DNA of 52,831 bases from Azospirillum endophyticum (GCF_016595245.1 NZ_JAENHM010000090.1:1-52831); one strand, 5' to 3'. Positions 34,579-42,970 are shown, numbered from the stretch's first letter. Notes: generated by a model not told the origin, from the letters alone. Numbers and translations: made by a program.

Positions 34579-35859
34579 TCATTCCGCGGCGACGCCCACT
34601 GCCGCCGGCTTGCCCAGCAGATGCTCGGCCATGCGGCCGACGTACCACTCCGTGAACTTCTCGACGAGCGGCTCGGTGTAGGGCGAATAGGGACCCGGCT
34701 CGTAGGCGGGGCTGAGGGCGCCGTTGTGCGAGATCTCGACCAGATCGGCATCCTGCTGGTTGGTCGCCTCCCACACCTCGGTCAGGCGGTTCAGGTCGTA
34801 ATCGACGCCTTCCACCGCGTCCTTGTGGACCAGCCAGCGGGTGCGCAGCAGATTGCGGTCGGGACCGAGCGGGAACACCGAGAAGGTGACGATGTGGTCG
34901 CTCATGAAGTGGTTCCAAGAGTTCGGCTGGGTCCAGAAGGACAGGGCGCCCAGCTTGCGCTCGGTGATCGACCCCAGCAGTTTCTGCGAGGCGCTGCGGG
35001 TATCCTTGGTGTGGGCCTCGCCGGCGCCGTCCAGCGGCAGGCGTTCGGCGCGGAAACCGGTGGTATCGGTCAGATGCTCGATCTCGCGGCTGGGGAAACC
35101 CGCCGCTTCCCAGCCGGTATGGCAGGATTGCACCAACGCATCGTACTTGGCGGCATGCTCCATCCGCTTCGGGTTGGTGCCGTCGGGGGCGAAGCCGAAG
35201 CCGTACTCGAACAGCGGGATGGTTAGTTCCGGATGGTTGCTGACGCAGTGGTAGCATTCACGATTGTTCTCCATCGTGAGCTTCCAGTTGCCCTTTTCGA
35301 TCAGGTCGACGGTCTTGGCGATCTTGCAGTTCTTCAGATCGTGCGGAAGGATGTAGGGCTCGATGGCCGCCGCCATGCGGTCGATGTCGTCCGGGGCCTC
35401 TTCCGCCAGGCAGATGAAGATCAGGCCGCCGACCGACCGGATGTGCACCTTTTTCAGGTTCCGGCACTTGCGGTCGAAATCGTTGCCCATATGCTCGGCG
35501 AACAGAAGCTCGCCGTCCTGGCCGTAGGTCCACTGGTGATAGCTGCACACCAGATTGCCGACCGAAGTCTTCTCCTTGAGGATGATGCGCGCCCCGCGGT
35601 GGCGGCAGACATTGTGGAAGGCGACCAGCTCCATGTCGTCGTCGCGCATGACGATGACGGAGGTCTTGCCGATATCGACCACCATCACGTCGCCCGCTTC
35701 CGGCACATCCGGCTCGACGCCCACATGCAGCCAGTGCCGGCCGAAGATGATCTCCATGTCCAGCTTGAAGATCTCCTCGCTCGTGTAGAACGGGGCTTCC
35801 AGGCTGTGCCCCGTCTTCCGGCGCGTCAGCAGGGCTTCTATGGAAATCTCGGACGACAT
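34579..35859 (-). CDS. gbcA: Glycine betaine monooxygenase, Rieske oxygenase subunit
   Basis: This 426-aa Rieske oxygenase has the [2Fe-2S] ligands Cys85, His87 (CRHRGA) and Cys105, His108 (CSYHQW), and mononuclear iron histidines His204 and His209 in ECYHCVSNHPEL. It oxidises glycine betaine to dimethylglycine and formaldehyde with GbcB. Stachydrine demethylase Stc2 is the closest alternative; the accompanying DgcAB and sarcosine oxidase genes favour betaine. It is transcribed away from choX across a 721-bp intergenic region. Confidence 0.9.
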   Translation of the reverse strand: MSSEISIEALLTRRKTGHSLEAPFYTSEEIFKLDMEIIFGRHWLHVGVEPDVPEAGDVMVVDIGKTSVIVMRDDDMELVAFHNVCRHRGARIILKEKTSVGNLVCSYHQWTYGQDGELLFAEHMGNDFDRKCRNLKKVHIRSVGGLIFICLAEEAPDDIDRMAAAIEPYILPHDLKNCKIAKTVDLIEKGNWKLTMENNRECYHCVSNHPELTIPLFEYGFGFAPDGTNPKRMEHAAKYDALVQSCHTGWEAAGFPSREIEHLTDTTGFRAERLPLDGAGEAHTKDTRSASQKLLGSITERKLGALSFWTQPNSWNHFMSDHIVTFSVFPLGPDRNLLRTRWLVHKDAVEGVDYDLNRLTEVWEATNQQDADLVEISHNGALSPAYEPGPYSPYTEPLVEKFTEWYVGRMAEHLLGKPAAVGVAAE

Positions 35860-36009
35860 GGCGGTTGACCTTCTGCGGGAGTGGGGCCGTGTGTTCGTGG
35901 AACCGCTTCAACCTTGACCGGGCTGTCCTTTTTCGATTCCACGACCCACAGCCTGCCGCCGGCAGCGGGAGATCGCGTTCTGGATTGCGACATCAACTTT
36001 AAAAAGGCC

Positions 36010-36030
36010 GACAGGCGCTCCTGTCTTTTT
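36010..36030 (+). terminator. Terminator-like hairpin inside the gbcA-choX region
   Basis: A 6-bp perfect stem (GACAGG with CCTGTC, 4-nt loop) is followed at once by five T on the plus strand; AAAAA flanks the other side. It lies about 150 bp upstream of gbcA and 550 bp upstream of choX. It could stop short plus-strand transcripts or be a leader element of the minus-strand gbcA mRNA. Confidence 0.4.
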
Positions 36031-36261
36031 GCGCATGCAGGACTTCGGCAATGGCCGGTTTGCGACATGCCGCGATTGTTCGGGAGTGATGGCCACTTCG
36101 TTCAATCGGGAGAATGGCAATCCGAAGGGGGGCATTCGGCGTCCCAAGTGTTTCATCCCGGGGGAGACTGTCGAATCGTTTCCCTATATCCACGGCAGAT
36201 TTTCAAATATCCGTTCGTAAACTGAACAACATTCGTCTGCAGGGCGGGGTTCATACGAGGC

Positions 36262-36288
36262 TGTCGCAAATGCGATACCAAATGCCGC
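36262..36288 (+). promoter_or_regulatory. Putative GbdR/ArgR-type direct repeat upstream of choX
   Basis: TGTCGC (36262-36267) is followed after 15 nt by TGCCGC (36283-36288), giving the 21-bp spacing seen at dgcA and soxB. It faces choX, about 290 bp before its start, and could also serve the divergent gbcA promoter. Confidence 0.5.
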
Positions 36289-36580
36289 TCTGATGAAGGT
36301 TTTTTGCTTTCAGGGCCGCCATTCTTCCTCAATCGATACTGATGCCTGCGACGTTTCGCATCGGTTGGATCAGCTTTCCCTCCCAATTCCGGAGGGTGGT
36401 CGGCCATCCGTTCCACGGGCGCCGTCCGTCATCCAGTCGCGTTCACCGAAGGCATGAGGTGATTGCCCGGGCCACTCGCATGCGTCCGGTCCAAGTCTCG
36501 GCACGGCGGAACGGCCAATCGAAACGGACGAGCCCAAACAAACAAGTCCAAACAAACAAATGACAAGAGGAGGCTTCTTG

Positions 36581-37471
36581 ATGAAAATCTTCGGTAAAGC
36601 CTTGGGCATGCTGCTGTCGGCGGCCATGACGGTCGGTCTGGGGACCGGCGTGATCGCCAGCCCGGCGCAGGCCGCTGAGAAGTCCATCAACATCGGCTGG
36701 ACCGCTTGGTCGGACGCCGAGGCGGTGACGAAACTCGCCAAAGCGGTGATCGAGGAGCGGTTCGGCTACAAGGTCGAACTGACCATGGCCGACATCGGCA
36801 TCCAGTACCAGGGCATCGCCAGCGGCAAGCTGGACGCCATGCTGATGTCGTGGCAGCCGCTGACCCACAAGCCCTATCTCGACAAGGTCGGCAAGGACAT
36901 CGTCGATCTCGGCCCGCTCTATACCCGCGCCCGCCTGGGTTGGGTGGTGCCGGACTACATTCCCGTCGACCAGGTCAAATCCATCGAGGATCTGAAGAAG
37001 CCGGAGGTGCAGAAGCAGCTGGGCAGCAAGATTCAGGGCATCGATCCGGGGTCGGGGCTGATGCAGGCGTCTGAAAAGGCGCTGAAGACCTATGATCTGA
37101 AGGGGATGCAGCTGGTGTCGGCCAGCGACGCCGCGATGCTCGCCGCTCTGGAGCGCGCCATGAAGCGCAACGAGTGGATCGTCGTGACGAGCTGGAGCCC
37201 GCACTGGATGTTCGCCAACTGGAAGCTGCGCTACCTGGAGGATCCGAAGGGCGCGCTGGGCGGACTGGAAAGCGTGAACGCCATCGTCCGCAAGGGCTTC
37301 TACCAGGACCATCCGGAAGTTTTCGAGTTCCTGAACCGGATGGTCCTGCCGATCGGCGATCTGGAGGCGATGATGCAGGAAGCCCGCCAGACCAGCTATG
37401 AGAAGGCGGTCGACAACTACATCAAGAACAACAAGGCCCGGATCGACTACTGGGTCACCGGCAAGCTCTGA
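36581..37471 (+). CDS. choX: Choline/glycine betaine-type ABC transporter substrate-binding protein
   Basis: This 296-aa OpuAC/ProX-family protein has a Sec signal peptide (MKIFGKALG, likely cleavage after AQA near residue 31). Tryptophan-rich ligand-site stretches are INIGWTAWSDAEAV, LMSWQPLTHKPYL and TSWSPHWMFANWKLRYLED, typical for binding quaternary ammonium groups in an aromatic cage. GAGGAGG lies 7 nt before the ATG at 36581, which is preferred over the in-frame start at 36560. The matching permease and ATPase are 11 kb away; the next gene is an ABC-chemoreceptor fusion. Confidence 0.88.
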   Translation: MKIFGKALGMLLSAAMTVGLGTGVIASPAQAAEKSINIGWTAWSDAEAVTKLAKAVIEERFGYKVELTMADIGIQYQGIASGKLDAMLMSWQPLTHKPYLDKVGKDIVDLGPLYTRARLGWVVPDYIPVDQVKSIEDLKKPEVQKQLGSKIQGIDPGSGLMQASEKALKTYDLKGMQLVSASDAAMLAALERAMKRNEWIVVTSWSPHWMFANWKLRYLEDPKGALGGLESVNAIVRKGFYQDHPEVFEFLNRMVLPIGDLEAMMQEARQTSYEKAVDNYIKNNKARIDYWVTGKL

Positions 37472-37619
37472 CCGGCCGCTGCGCCACTGCCGCCTGAGCG
37501 GTGGCCGCGCGCCCTTTCCCGCCCCGCTCAAGGAGACGGTCCGTTCGAAGCGCGGTCGCGTGCCGGACGGCCGTCTCCAGCCATTCCCATCTTCAGCCAG
37601 CCGATGATCGAGGTCGCCG

Positions 37620-39335
37620 ATGGACTCGTCCGCTCGCAGTGAGGGCACCGCGTTGGCCGGCACCGGGATGTTGTCGGCTGAAGGGCTATGCAAGGTGTAT
37701 GGCTCGGACGCCGCCCGGGCCTTGGGCTTGTCGCGCACCGGGATGGACCAGGCCGGCATCCGGCGGGAGACCGGCGCGACGGTGGCCGTCGCCGATGTTT
37801 CCTTCGGCCTGTCGGCCGGCGAGATCCTTGCGGTGCTGGGCCGGTCCAATTCCGGCAAGTCCACCCTGATCCGCATGGTGAACCGTCTGGTCGAACCGAC
37901 CGCCGGGACCGTGGTCCTGAACGGGCGCGACATGGGGGCGATGACGCCGGCCGAACTGGTGGCGGCTCGCCGGGACGCCATGGCGATGACGTTCGGTGCC
38001 GTGGCGCTGATGCCGAACCGCACCGTCTTGGAGAACGTGGCCTTCGGGCTGGAAGTCGCCGGTCTGCGCCGGCGAGACCGTCAGGACCGCGCCTTGGCCC
38101 TTCTGGAGCGCATGGGTCTGGCCCATCTCGCCGACCGGCGGCCGCAGGAGATTCCGTTCGAGGCGCGCTTGCGCGTCGGGCTGGCGCGGTCCCTGATCGG
38201 CGATCCGCCGCTGTTGCTGATGGACGTGCCCTTCGCCGGGGTCGATCCCGTGCTGCGACTGGAACTGGAGGCCGAATTCCTCGACTGGCAGCGGGCGCAC
38301 CGTGCGGCGGTGCTGCTCACCACGCAGGACGCGGAGGAGGCGATGCGGCTTGGCCACCGGATCGCCGTCATGGAGACCGGGCGCATCACCCAGATCGGCA
38401 CTCCGGACGAAATCCTGGGGAACCCCGTGAATGACCATGTTCGATCCGCCTTCCAGGACATCGCCACAAGGCGCCGCCAGAGCCTGCGCGCCGCCCGTCT
38501 GGAGGAGCTGATCGCCCATTTCGAACGGACGGCGATGGATGGGCTGGACACGGTCGATTCGTCGGCAGGTGCGCTCGACGGCACCGCGCGGCAGCTGACC
38601 GGCATCATCGACCGTACCAACGAACAGGCGGGCGCCACCGTCGTGGCGGCGGAGCAGATCGCCAGCAACGTCCAGTCGGTCGCCGCGCTGGCCGACGACA
38701 CCTTCCGTTCCCTGGAGGGAATCCGCCGGCGCATCGACGATTCCGCCCGCATCGCCCTGTCGGCGGTGGAGCAGGCCCGCAACGCCGACCAGTCGGTGCA
38801 CAGCTTGCGGCAGTCGGCGCAGGATATCGGCAACGTCGTGCGCATCATCGACGAGATCACCGGACAGACCAATCTGCTGGCCCTGAACGCCACCATCGAA
38901 GCCGCGCGCGCCGGCGAGGCCGGCAAGGGCTTCGCGGTGGTGGCGCAGGAGGTGCGCCAGCTGGCCAGCCAGACCGCCAAGGCGACGCAGGATGTCTCGC
39001 TGCGCATCCAGGCGATGCAGGACGCGACCGGCAACGCTGCCCAAGCCCTCCAGAGCATCACCGCGGTGATCGAGGAGATCAGCACCATCTCGCTCGCCAT
39101 CGCCCGGTCGATGGAGGCGCAGGCCGCCGCATCGGCCACCATTCACGGCAGCATCGACCAGGCGGCGGCCGGAGCGGGCGTGGTCGCCAGCAACGCCCGG
39201 CATGTCACCGGCGGCGCCCGCGACACCGAAAGCGCCACGCGGCATGTCCTGACCGCCGCTGCCGACCTGGCCGGCCAGACCGAACGGCTGCGCCGCAGCA
39301 TCGAACAGTTGCTGGACGGCATCCGCGCCGGATGA
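37620..39335 (+). CDS. Degenerate ProV-type ABC ATPase fused to a methyl-accepting chemotaxis signalling domain
   Basis: Residues 17-281 align with ProV/ChoV and end where ChoV's CBS domains begin. Walker A is intact (GRSNSGKST, 74-82), as is the Walker B aspartate (Asp202). The Q-loop Gln is Gly126 (MTFGAVALMP), the signature SGGMQ is PFEAR (179-183), the catalytic Glu is Val203 (LLMDVPF) and the H-loop His is Gln236 (LTTQDAEEAM). Residues about 290-565 form an MCP coiled coil whose hairpin tip (DEITGQTNLLALNATIEAAR, 411-430, then AGKGFAVVAQEVRQLA) should contact CheA/CheW. No membrane segment or signal peptide is present, so it is cytosolic. It probably binds but does not hydrolyse ATP, and may report the state of the betaine transporter to chemotaxis; that is inference. 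It follows choX by 148 bp; the ATG has GAGG upstream. Confidence 0.92.
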   Translation: MDSSARSEGTALAGTGMLSAEGLCKVYGSDAARALGLSRTGMDQAGIRRETGATVAVADVSFGLSAGEILAVLGRSNSGKSTLIRMVNRLVEPTAGTVVLNGRDMGAMTPAELVAARRDAMAMTFGAVALMPNRTVLENVAFGLEVAGLRRRDRQDRALALLERMGLAHLADRRPQEIPFEARLRVGLARSLIGDPPLLLMDVPFAGVDPVLRLELEAEFLDWQRAHRAAVLLTTQDAEEAMRLGHRIAVMETGRITQIGTPDEILGNPVNDHVRSAFQDIATRRRQSLRAARLEELIAHFERTAMDGLDTVDSSAGALDGTARQLTGIIDRTNEQAGATVVAAEQIASNVQSVAALADDTFRSLEGIRRRIDDSARIALSAVEQARNADQSVHSLRQSAQDIGNVVRIIDEITGQTNLLALNATIEAARAGEAGKGFAVVAQEVRQLASQTAKATQDVSLRIQAMQDATGNAAQALQSITAVIEEISTISLAIARSMEAQAAASATIHGSIDQAAAGAGVVASNARHVTGGARDTESATRHVLTAAADLAGQTERLRRSIEQLLDGIRAG

Positions 39336-39372
39336 CCGGCAACCTCACCCTTTTCGAGAGAGCAACGATCCC

Positions 39373-39906
39373 ATGAGCACTCCGCTGTTCCATGTCGGCG
39401 AAGCCACCGTGTTCGCCAAGGAAGGCCAGTTCACCGACGCCATGCCGGAGATCGTGATCGGCACGGTCGATGGTCCGGCCGGCCACGCGTTCGCCACCAT
39501 GATGGGGCAGACCGCCGGCCACACCCGCATGTTCGCGGTGCGCGATTGCAACCAGATGGTTCGTCCGGCCACCATGATGGTGTCCAAGGTGACGATGAAG
39601 TCCAGCGCCTATGTCGACCTGTTCGGCGGCATCGTCCAGGCCGCCACCGCCGACGCGGTGCTGGACTGCGTCATCGACGGCGTCCTGCCGCGCGACCGGA
39701 TCAACGACCTGTGCATCCTGGTGATGGTCTGGATCGATCCGCGCTGTGCCACCGATCCCAATCTCGATCGGGCCGATCTCTATCGCACCAACTACGAGGC
39801 GACCAAGATCGCCGTCGGCCGGGCGATGCGCAACGAACCTACCCTGGATGAGTTGATCGAAAACCGGCACAAGGTCCGGCACTTCATGCTGGACCCGCAG
39901 GAATGA
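39373..39906 (+). CDS. Fae-family protein lacking the catalytic histidine
   Basis: This 177-aa protein aligns over its whole length with formaldehyde-activating enzyme: HVGEATVFAKEGQF, PATMMVSKVTMKS, YVDLFGGIVQAATADAV, DLCILVMVWIDP and NYEATKIAVGRAM. At the position of the catalytic His22 of the canonical copy (VAHIDLIVG) it has Met24 (DAMPEIVIG), and the FGPAQ motif is replaced by FGGIVQ. It is therefore unlikely to be a normal Fae. Fae-like paralogues of unknown function exist in other bacteria. It lies 37 bp after the chemoreceptor fusion, apparently in one transcript with choX. Confidence 0.85.
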   Translation: MSTPLFHVGEATVFAKEGQFTDAMPEIVIGTVDGPAGHAFATMMGQTAGHTRMFAVRDCNQMVRPATMMVSKVTMKSSAYVDLFGGIVQAATADAVLDCVIDGVLPRDRINDLCILVMVWIDPRCATDPNLDRADLYRTNYEATKIAVGRAMRNEPTLDELIENRHKVRHFMLDPQE

Positions 39907-39928
39907 TCTATCGTTTCAACGGGGCAAA

Positions 39929-41203
39929 TTAAGGCTTCGAAGGTTCGGTCCCGGGGGCGGCGTCGCCGATGCCGCCCCTGGGCTTCTCCTTGCCTGCCGC
40001 AACGCCGTCCAGAGGGCCGGCAATCGGTGCCTGGGGGAGGAAGGGGAGGCGCTGCTCGATGGGGACGGGGGGCCGGACCGTCATCCGCCAGAGCGCGAAG
40101 GATAGCGCGGCCGCCGCCACCAGCGCCGAGAACAGGAACAAGCCATCCTGTTCGAACACCGCCATCACCAGCGAGGCCAGGAACGGGCCGACGATGGCGC
40201 CGATCGAGAATCCCAGCACCATGCCGCCGCTCGCCGGCACCATCTCGGCAGGCGTCAGGAAGTCGTTGGTGTGCGAGACGCAGATCGGATAGATCGCGAA
40301 GATGATCCCGCCGAACAGGGCGACGCCGCCGACGAGAGGGGCGAAGCCGCTCTGCGGAAGCATCGTCATGCCGATGCTGACGAGGATCAGGGCGGCGAAC
40401 AGGCCGACCAGCACCAGCCGCCGGTCGAACAGGTCCGACAGCTTCCCGAAGGGCCATTGGAGCAGCATGCCGCCGATGATGGCGGCGCTGACGAAGCTGG
40501 CGGACTGGCCGAGATCGTAACCCAGATGCCGGATATAGACCGGACCCAACCCATAGAAGGCGCCGACCACCAGCCCGCTGATCACGGTGCCGGCGAACCC
40601 CAGCGGGCTTGCCCGATACAGGTGGGCGATGCGGACGGGCGCCAGCTTCTGGAGAAGGGGCGGGGCCTTGCGGCTCAGCGCGACCGGGAGAACGGCCAGC
40701 GATATCAACATCGCCACCAGGACGAACTGCCGGAAGCCGTGCGGATCCTCGACGACCATCAGATACTGGCCGGCCCCCTGCGCCCCGTAGAGCGCGATCA
40801 TGTAGAGGGCCAGGATCTGCCCGCGCGTGGCCGACGTGGCGCTCTGGTTCAGCCAGCTCTCGATGCAGACGAACAGGCCGGCCATGCAGCAGCCCTCGAC
40901 GAGGCGGAAGGCGATCCAGGCCGCGGGATCGGACCCCAGACTGTGCCCCAGGGTTGCCGCGACCATCACCGTCGCGCAGGCGCTGAAGGCGCGGATGTGG
41001 CCGACCTGCCCGACCAGCCGGTAGGCCTGCGTCGAGCCGATGGTCACCCCCAGGTAATAGGCGGCGGTCAGGGCGCCGAGCAGGATGGGCGACGCGCCCG
41101 CGGCATCCAGGCGGACGCTGACGATGGTCGTCAGCGCGCCCGTGCCGCCCATCATCAGGAACACCGCGACGAGCAACGGGACGATCGGTTGGATGAGGGA
41201 CAT
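39929..41203 (-). CDS. Major facilitator superfamily transporter (YcaD-like)
   Basis: This 424-aa protein has about 12 hydrophobic segments and MFS features, including GKLSDLFDRRLVL at the central loop between halves. It resembles the YcaD group of uncharacterised carriers. Substrate is unknown; a C1 or amine-related product is only suggested by location. ATG at 41203 (MSLIQPIVPLL) is preferred over one at 41236. Its end is 22 bp from the convergent Fae-like gene, with no obvious terminator between them. Confidence 0.85.
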   Translation of the reverse strand: MSLIQPIVPLLVAVFLMMGGTGALTTIVSVRLDAAGASPILLGALTAAYYLGVTIGSTQAYRLVGQVGHIRAFSACATVMVAATLGHSLGSDPAAWIAFRLVEGCCMAGLFVCIESWLNQSATSATRGQILALYMIALYGAQGAGQYLMVVEDPHGFRQFVLVAMLISLAVLPVALSRKAPPLLQKLAPVRIAHLYRASPLGFAGTVISGLVVGAFYGLGPVYIRHLGYDLGQSASFVSAAIIGGMLLQWPFGKLSDLFDRRLVLVGLFAALILVSIGMTMLPQSGFAPLVGGVALFGGIIFAIYPICVSHTNDFLTPAEMVPASGGMVLGFSIGAIVGPFLASLVMAVFEQDGLFLFSALVAAAALSFALWRMTVRPPVPIEQRLPFLPQAPIAGPLDGVAAGKEKPRGGIGDAAPGTEPSKP

Positions 41204-41275
41204 CGCGTGATCCGCCGGAGAGGGAAACGCCCGCATGTCGGGGCCGACATTCCCGGCCGGGCGGGAACGGCGTCC

Positions 41276-41452
41276 TTATAACCGGGTGGTGCCGCCTTGG
41301 GCACTGGCGAGGAGGGCTTCGACGGTGGCGAGCGCCATGCGGTCGTCCTCGATGACGACATGCCGGCGCAACTCCTGCACCGCCGCGGCGAGGCCGCCCG
41401 CCGTGAAGGCCCGGCGGACCGCCTGGGTGGCGTTTTCGTCGATGAGCTGCAT
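41276..41452 (-). CDS. Possible small protein, 58 aa
   Basis: A 58-codon frame (MQLIDENATQAVRRAFTAGG at the start, GGTTRL and TAA at the end) sits between purU and the MFS gene in the same direction. AAGGAG lies about 10 nt before the ATG, a good ribosome site. The product would be a soluble, mostly helical protein with no recognised domain. The spacing fits an operon member (66 bp after purU, 72 bp before the MFS start). It could be a chance frame in GC-rich DNA. Confidence 0.45.
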   Translation of the reverse strand: MQLIDENATQAVRRAFTAGGLAAAVQELRRHVVIEDDRMALATVEALLASAQGGTTRL

Positions 41453-41518
41453 GATCGGGGACTCCTTCGGAAAAGGCCGCGCAGGGCCGGCACCATGCTG
41501 CGGTGAGGGGCCACGGGG

Positions 41519-42382
41519 TTACCGCAGCACGATGGCCCGCTGGTCGTGCAGCATGACGCGCGCCTCGATGTGCAGCCGGATGGCGCGGGCCAGGACGACG
41601 CTTTCGATGTCGCGGCCGATGGCGACCAGATCGTCGGGCGACATGGAGTGGTCGACGCGCGCCACCTCCTGCTCGATGATCGGTCCTTCGTCGAGGTCGT
41701 CGGTGACGTAATGCGCCGTTGCGCCGATCAGCTTCACGCCGCGCGCGTAGGCTTGGTGATAGGGCTTGGCGCCCTTGAAGCTGGGCAGGAAGCTGTGGTG
41801 GATGTTGATGACCCGTCCCGCCATCCGGGTGCAGAGATCCTGCGACAGCACCTGCATGTAGCGGGCGAGCACGACCAGCTCGACGTCGTTCGTCTCGACG
41901 ATCTCCATCAGGCGGAGTTCCTGCTCCCGCTTGGTGCCGGCCGAGACCGGGAGATGGTGGTAGGGAATGCCGTGCGATTCGACCAGCGGGCGGAAGGCTT
42001 CGTGGTTGGAGACGACGCCGACGATGTCGATGGGCAGTGCGCCGATGCTGTGGCGGTACAGAAGGTCGTTCAGGCAATGGCCGAACTTCGACACCATGAT
42101 CAGGATTCTCGGTCGCCGCCGGGCGTCCCGCACCGTCAGGGTCATCGCGAAGCGGTTCACGATGGGTTGCAGCTCCTCGATCAGAACGGTGTCGTTCCGG
42201 ATGGTTTCCGGAGCGTCGAAGGCCATCCGCAGGAAGAAATGCTCGCCATCGTGATCGACGAACTGCGCGCTTTCCATGATGTCGCAGCCGCGGTCCGAGA
42301 GGTAGGTCGAAAGGGCGGAGATGATCCCCGGCCGGCTCCGGCAGCTGACGGTCAGGTAGAACGGGTTGTGGTTGGGGCGCAT
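41519..42382 (-). CDS. purU: Formyltetrahydrofolate deformylase
   Basis: This 287-aa PurU has an N-terminal ACT domain (YLTVSCRSRPGIISALSTYL) and a formyltransferase-like hydrolase domain with VINIHHSFLPSFKGAKPYHQ and the following ATAHYVTDDLDEGPII, which hold the catalytic Asn, His and Asp. It hydrolyses 10-formyl-THF to formate and THF. In sarcosine/betaine degraders PurU drains folate C1 units that sarcosine oxidase and GlyA load, so its position beside soxBDAG is logical. Confidence 0.95.
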   Translation of the reverse strand: MRPNHNPFYLTVSCRSRPGIISALSTYLSDRGCDIMESAQFVDHDGEHFFLRMAFDAPETIRNDTVLIEELQPIVNRFAMTLTVRDARRRPRILIMVSKFGHCLNDLLYRHSIGALPIDIVGVVSNHEAFRPLVESHGIPYHHLPVSAGTKREQELRLMEIVETNDVELVVLARYMQVLSQDLCTRMAGRVINIHHSFLPSFKGAKPYHQAYARGVKLIGATAHYVTDDLDEGPIIEQEVARVDHSMSPDDLVAIGRDIESVVLARAIRLHIEARVMLHDQRAIVLR

Positions 42383-42430
42383 CGCGGGCCTCGCGCTGAA
42401 GGAAGGGCCGGGAAGGAATGGCCGGGGCGG

Positions 42431-42970
42431 TCAGGCGAGCTCGACGATCGTCGGCTCATAGCCGAGCCGGCGCAGGAAGGCCGACAAGTCGTCGGGGTGC
42501 ATCGACAGCGTCGCGCGGTTCGTCATCGGATGGAAATTGACGGTGTCGCCGGCGAGGACGCGCCGTTCCAGCACCAGACGGACGCGGCGCTCCTTGTCCG
42601 CCACCAGGGCCAGCGGGCTGACCCCGCCCGGCTCGATGGACAGGACCTGTTCCAGCGTGACCGGCGAGGCGAAGGACAGCTTGGCCGAGCCGATGACCGG
42701 GGCCAGCTCCTTCATGTTCACCGACTGGTCGTGCGGCAGCACCACCAGCCACAGCACGCCCTTGGCATCCTTCAGCAGCAGGTTCTTGGTGTGCACGCCG
42801 GGAACGCTGCGCCAATGCTCCTCGGCATCGGCGACGGTGCGCACCGGCGGATGGGCGTGCAGGCGCATCGGCGCCGATGCCAGGGCGAGTTCCCGGCACA
42901 GTTCCTCGGGAATGCCGGCTTCGCGCCAGTGCATCTGCAGGGTGTCGTTGTCGTCGAGCATGGTCGCCAT
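42431..42970 (-). CDS. YbaK/ProXp-ala-like aminoacyl-tRNA deacylase
   Basis: This 179-aa protein is of the YbaK/aminoacyl-tRNA editing fold, closest to PrdX/ProXp-ala: VPGVHTKNLLLKDAKGVLWL, SVNMKELAPVIGSAKLSF and GGVSPLALVAD. Such proteins hydrolyse alanine mischarged onto tRNA-Pro. The ATG at 42970 (MATMLDDND) is used; a TTG 27 bp upstream also keeps the frame. It precedes purU by 48 bp in the same direction; no functional link to C1 metabolism is evident. Confidence 0.85.
   Translation of the reverse strand: MATMLDDNDTLQMHWREAGIPEELCRELALASAPMRLHAHPPVRTVADAEEHWRSVPGVHTKNLLLKDAKGVLWLVVLPHDQSVNMKELAPVIGSAKLSFASPVTLEQVLSIEPGGVSPLALVADKERRVRLVLERRVLAGDTVNFHPMTNRATLSMHPDDLSAFLRRLGYEPTIVELA

Larger units (their letters stand above)
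35860..36580. promoter_or_regulatory. Long divergent control region between gbcA and choX
   Basis: This 721-bp region holds no supported gene. It is less GC-rich than the genes. It contains three TGTCGC half-sites: minus strand at 35987-35992 and 36062-36067, plus strand at 36262-36267 (the last with a partner 21 bp on). It also has a terminator-like hairpin at 36010-36030 and an AAACAAAC-rich stretch just before choX. The size suggests two separately regulated promoters with several regulator sites. Confidence 0.6.
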
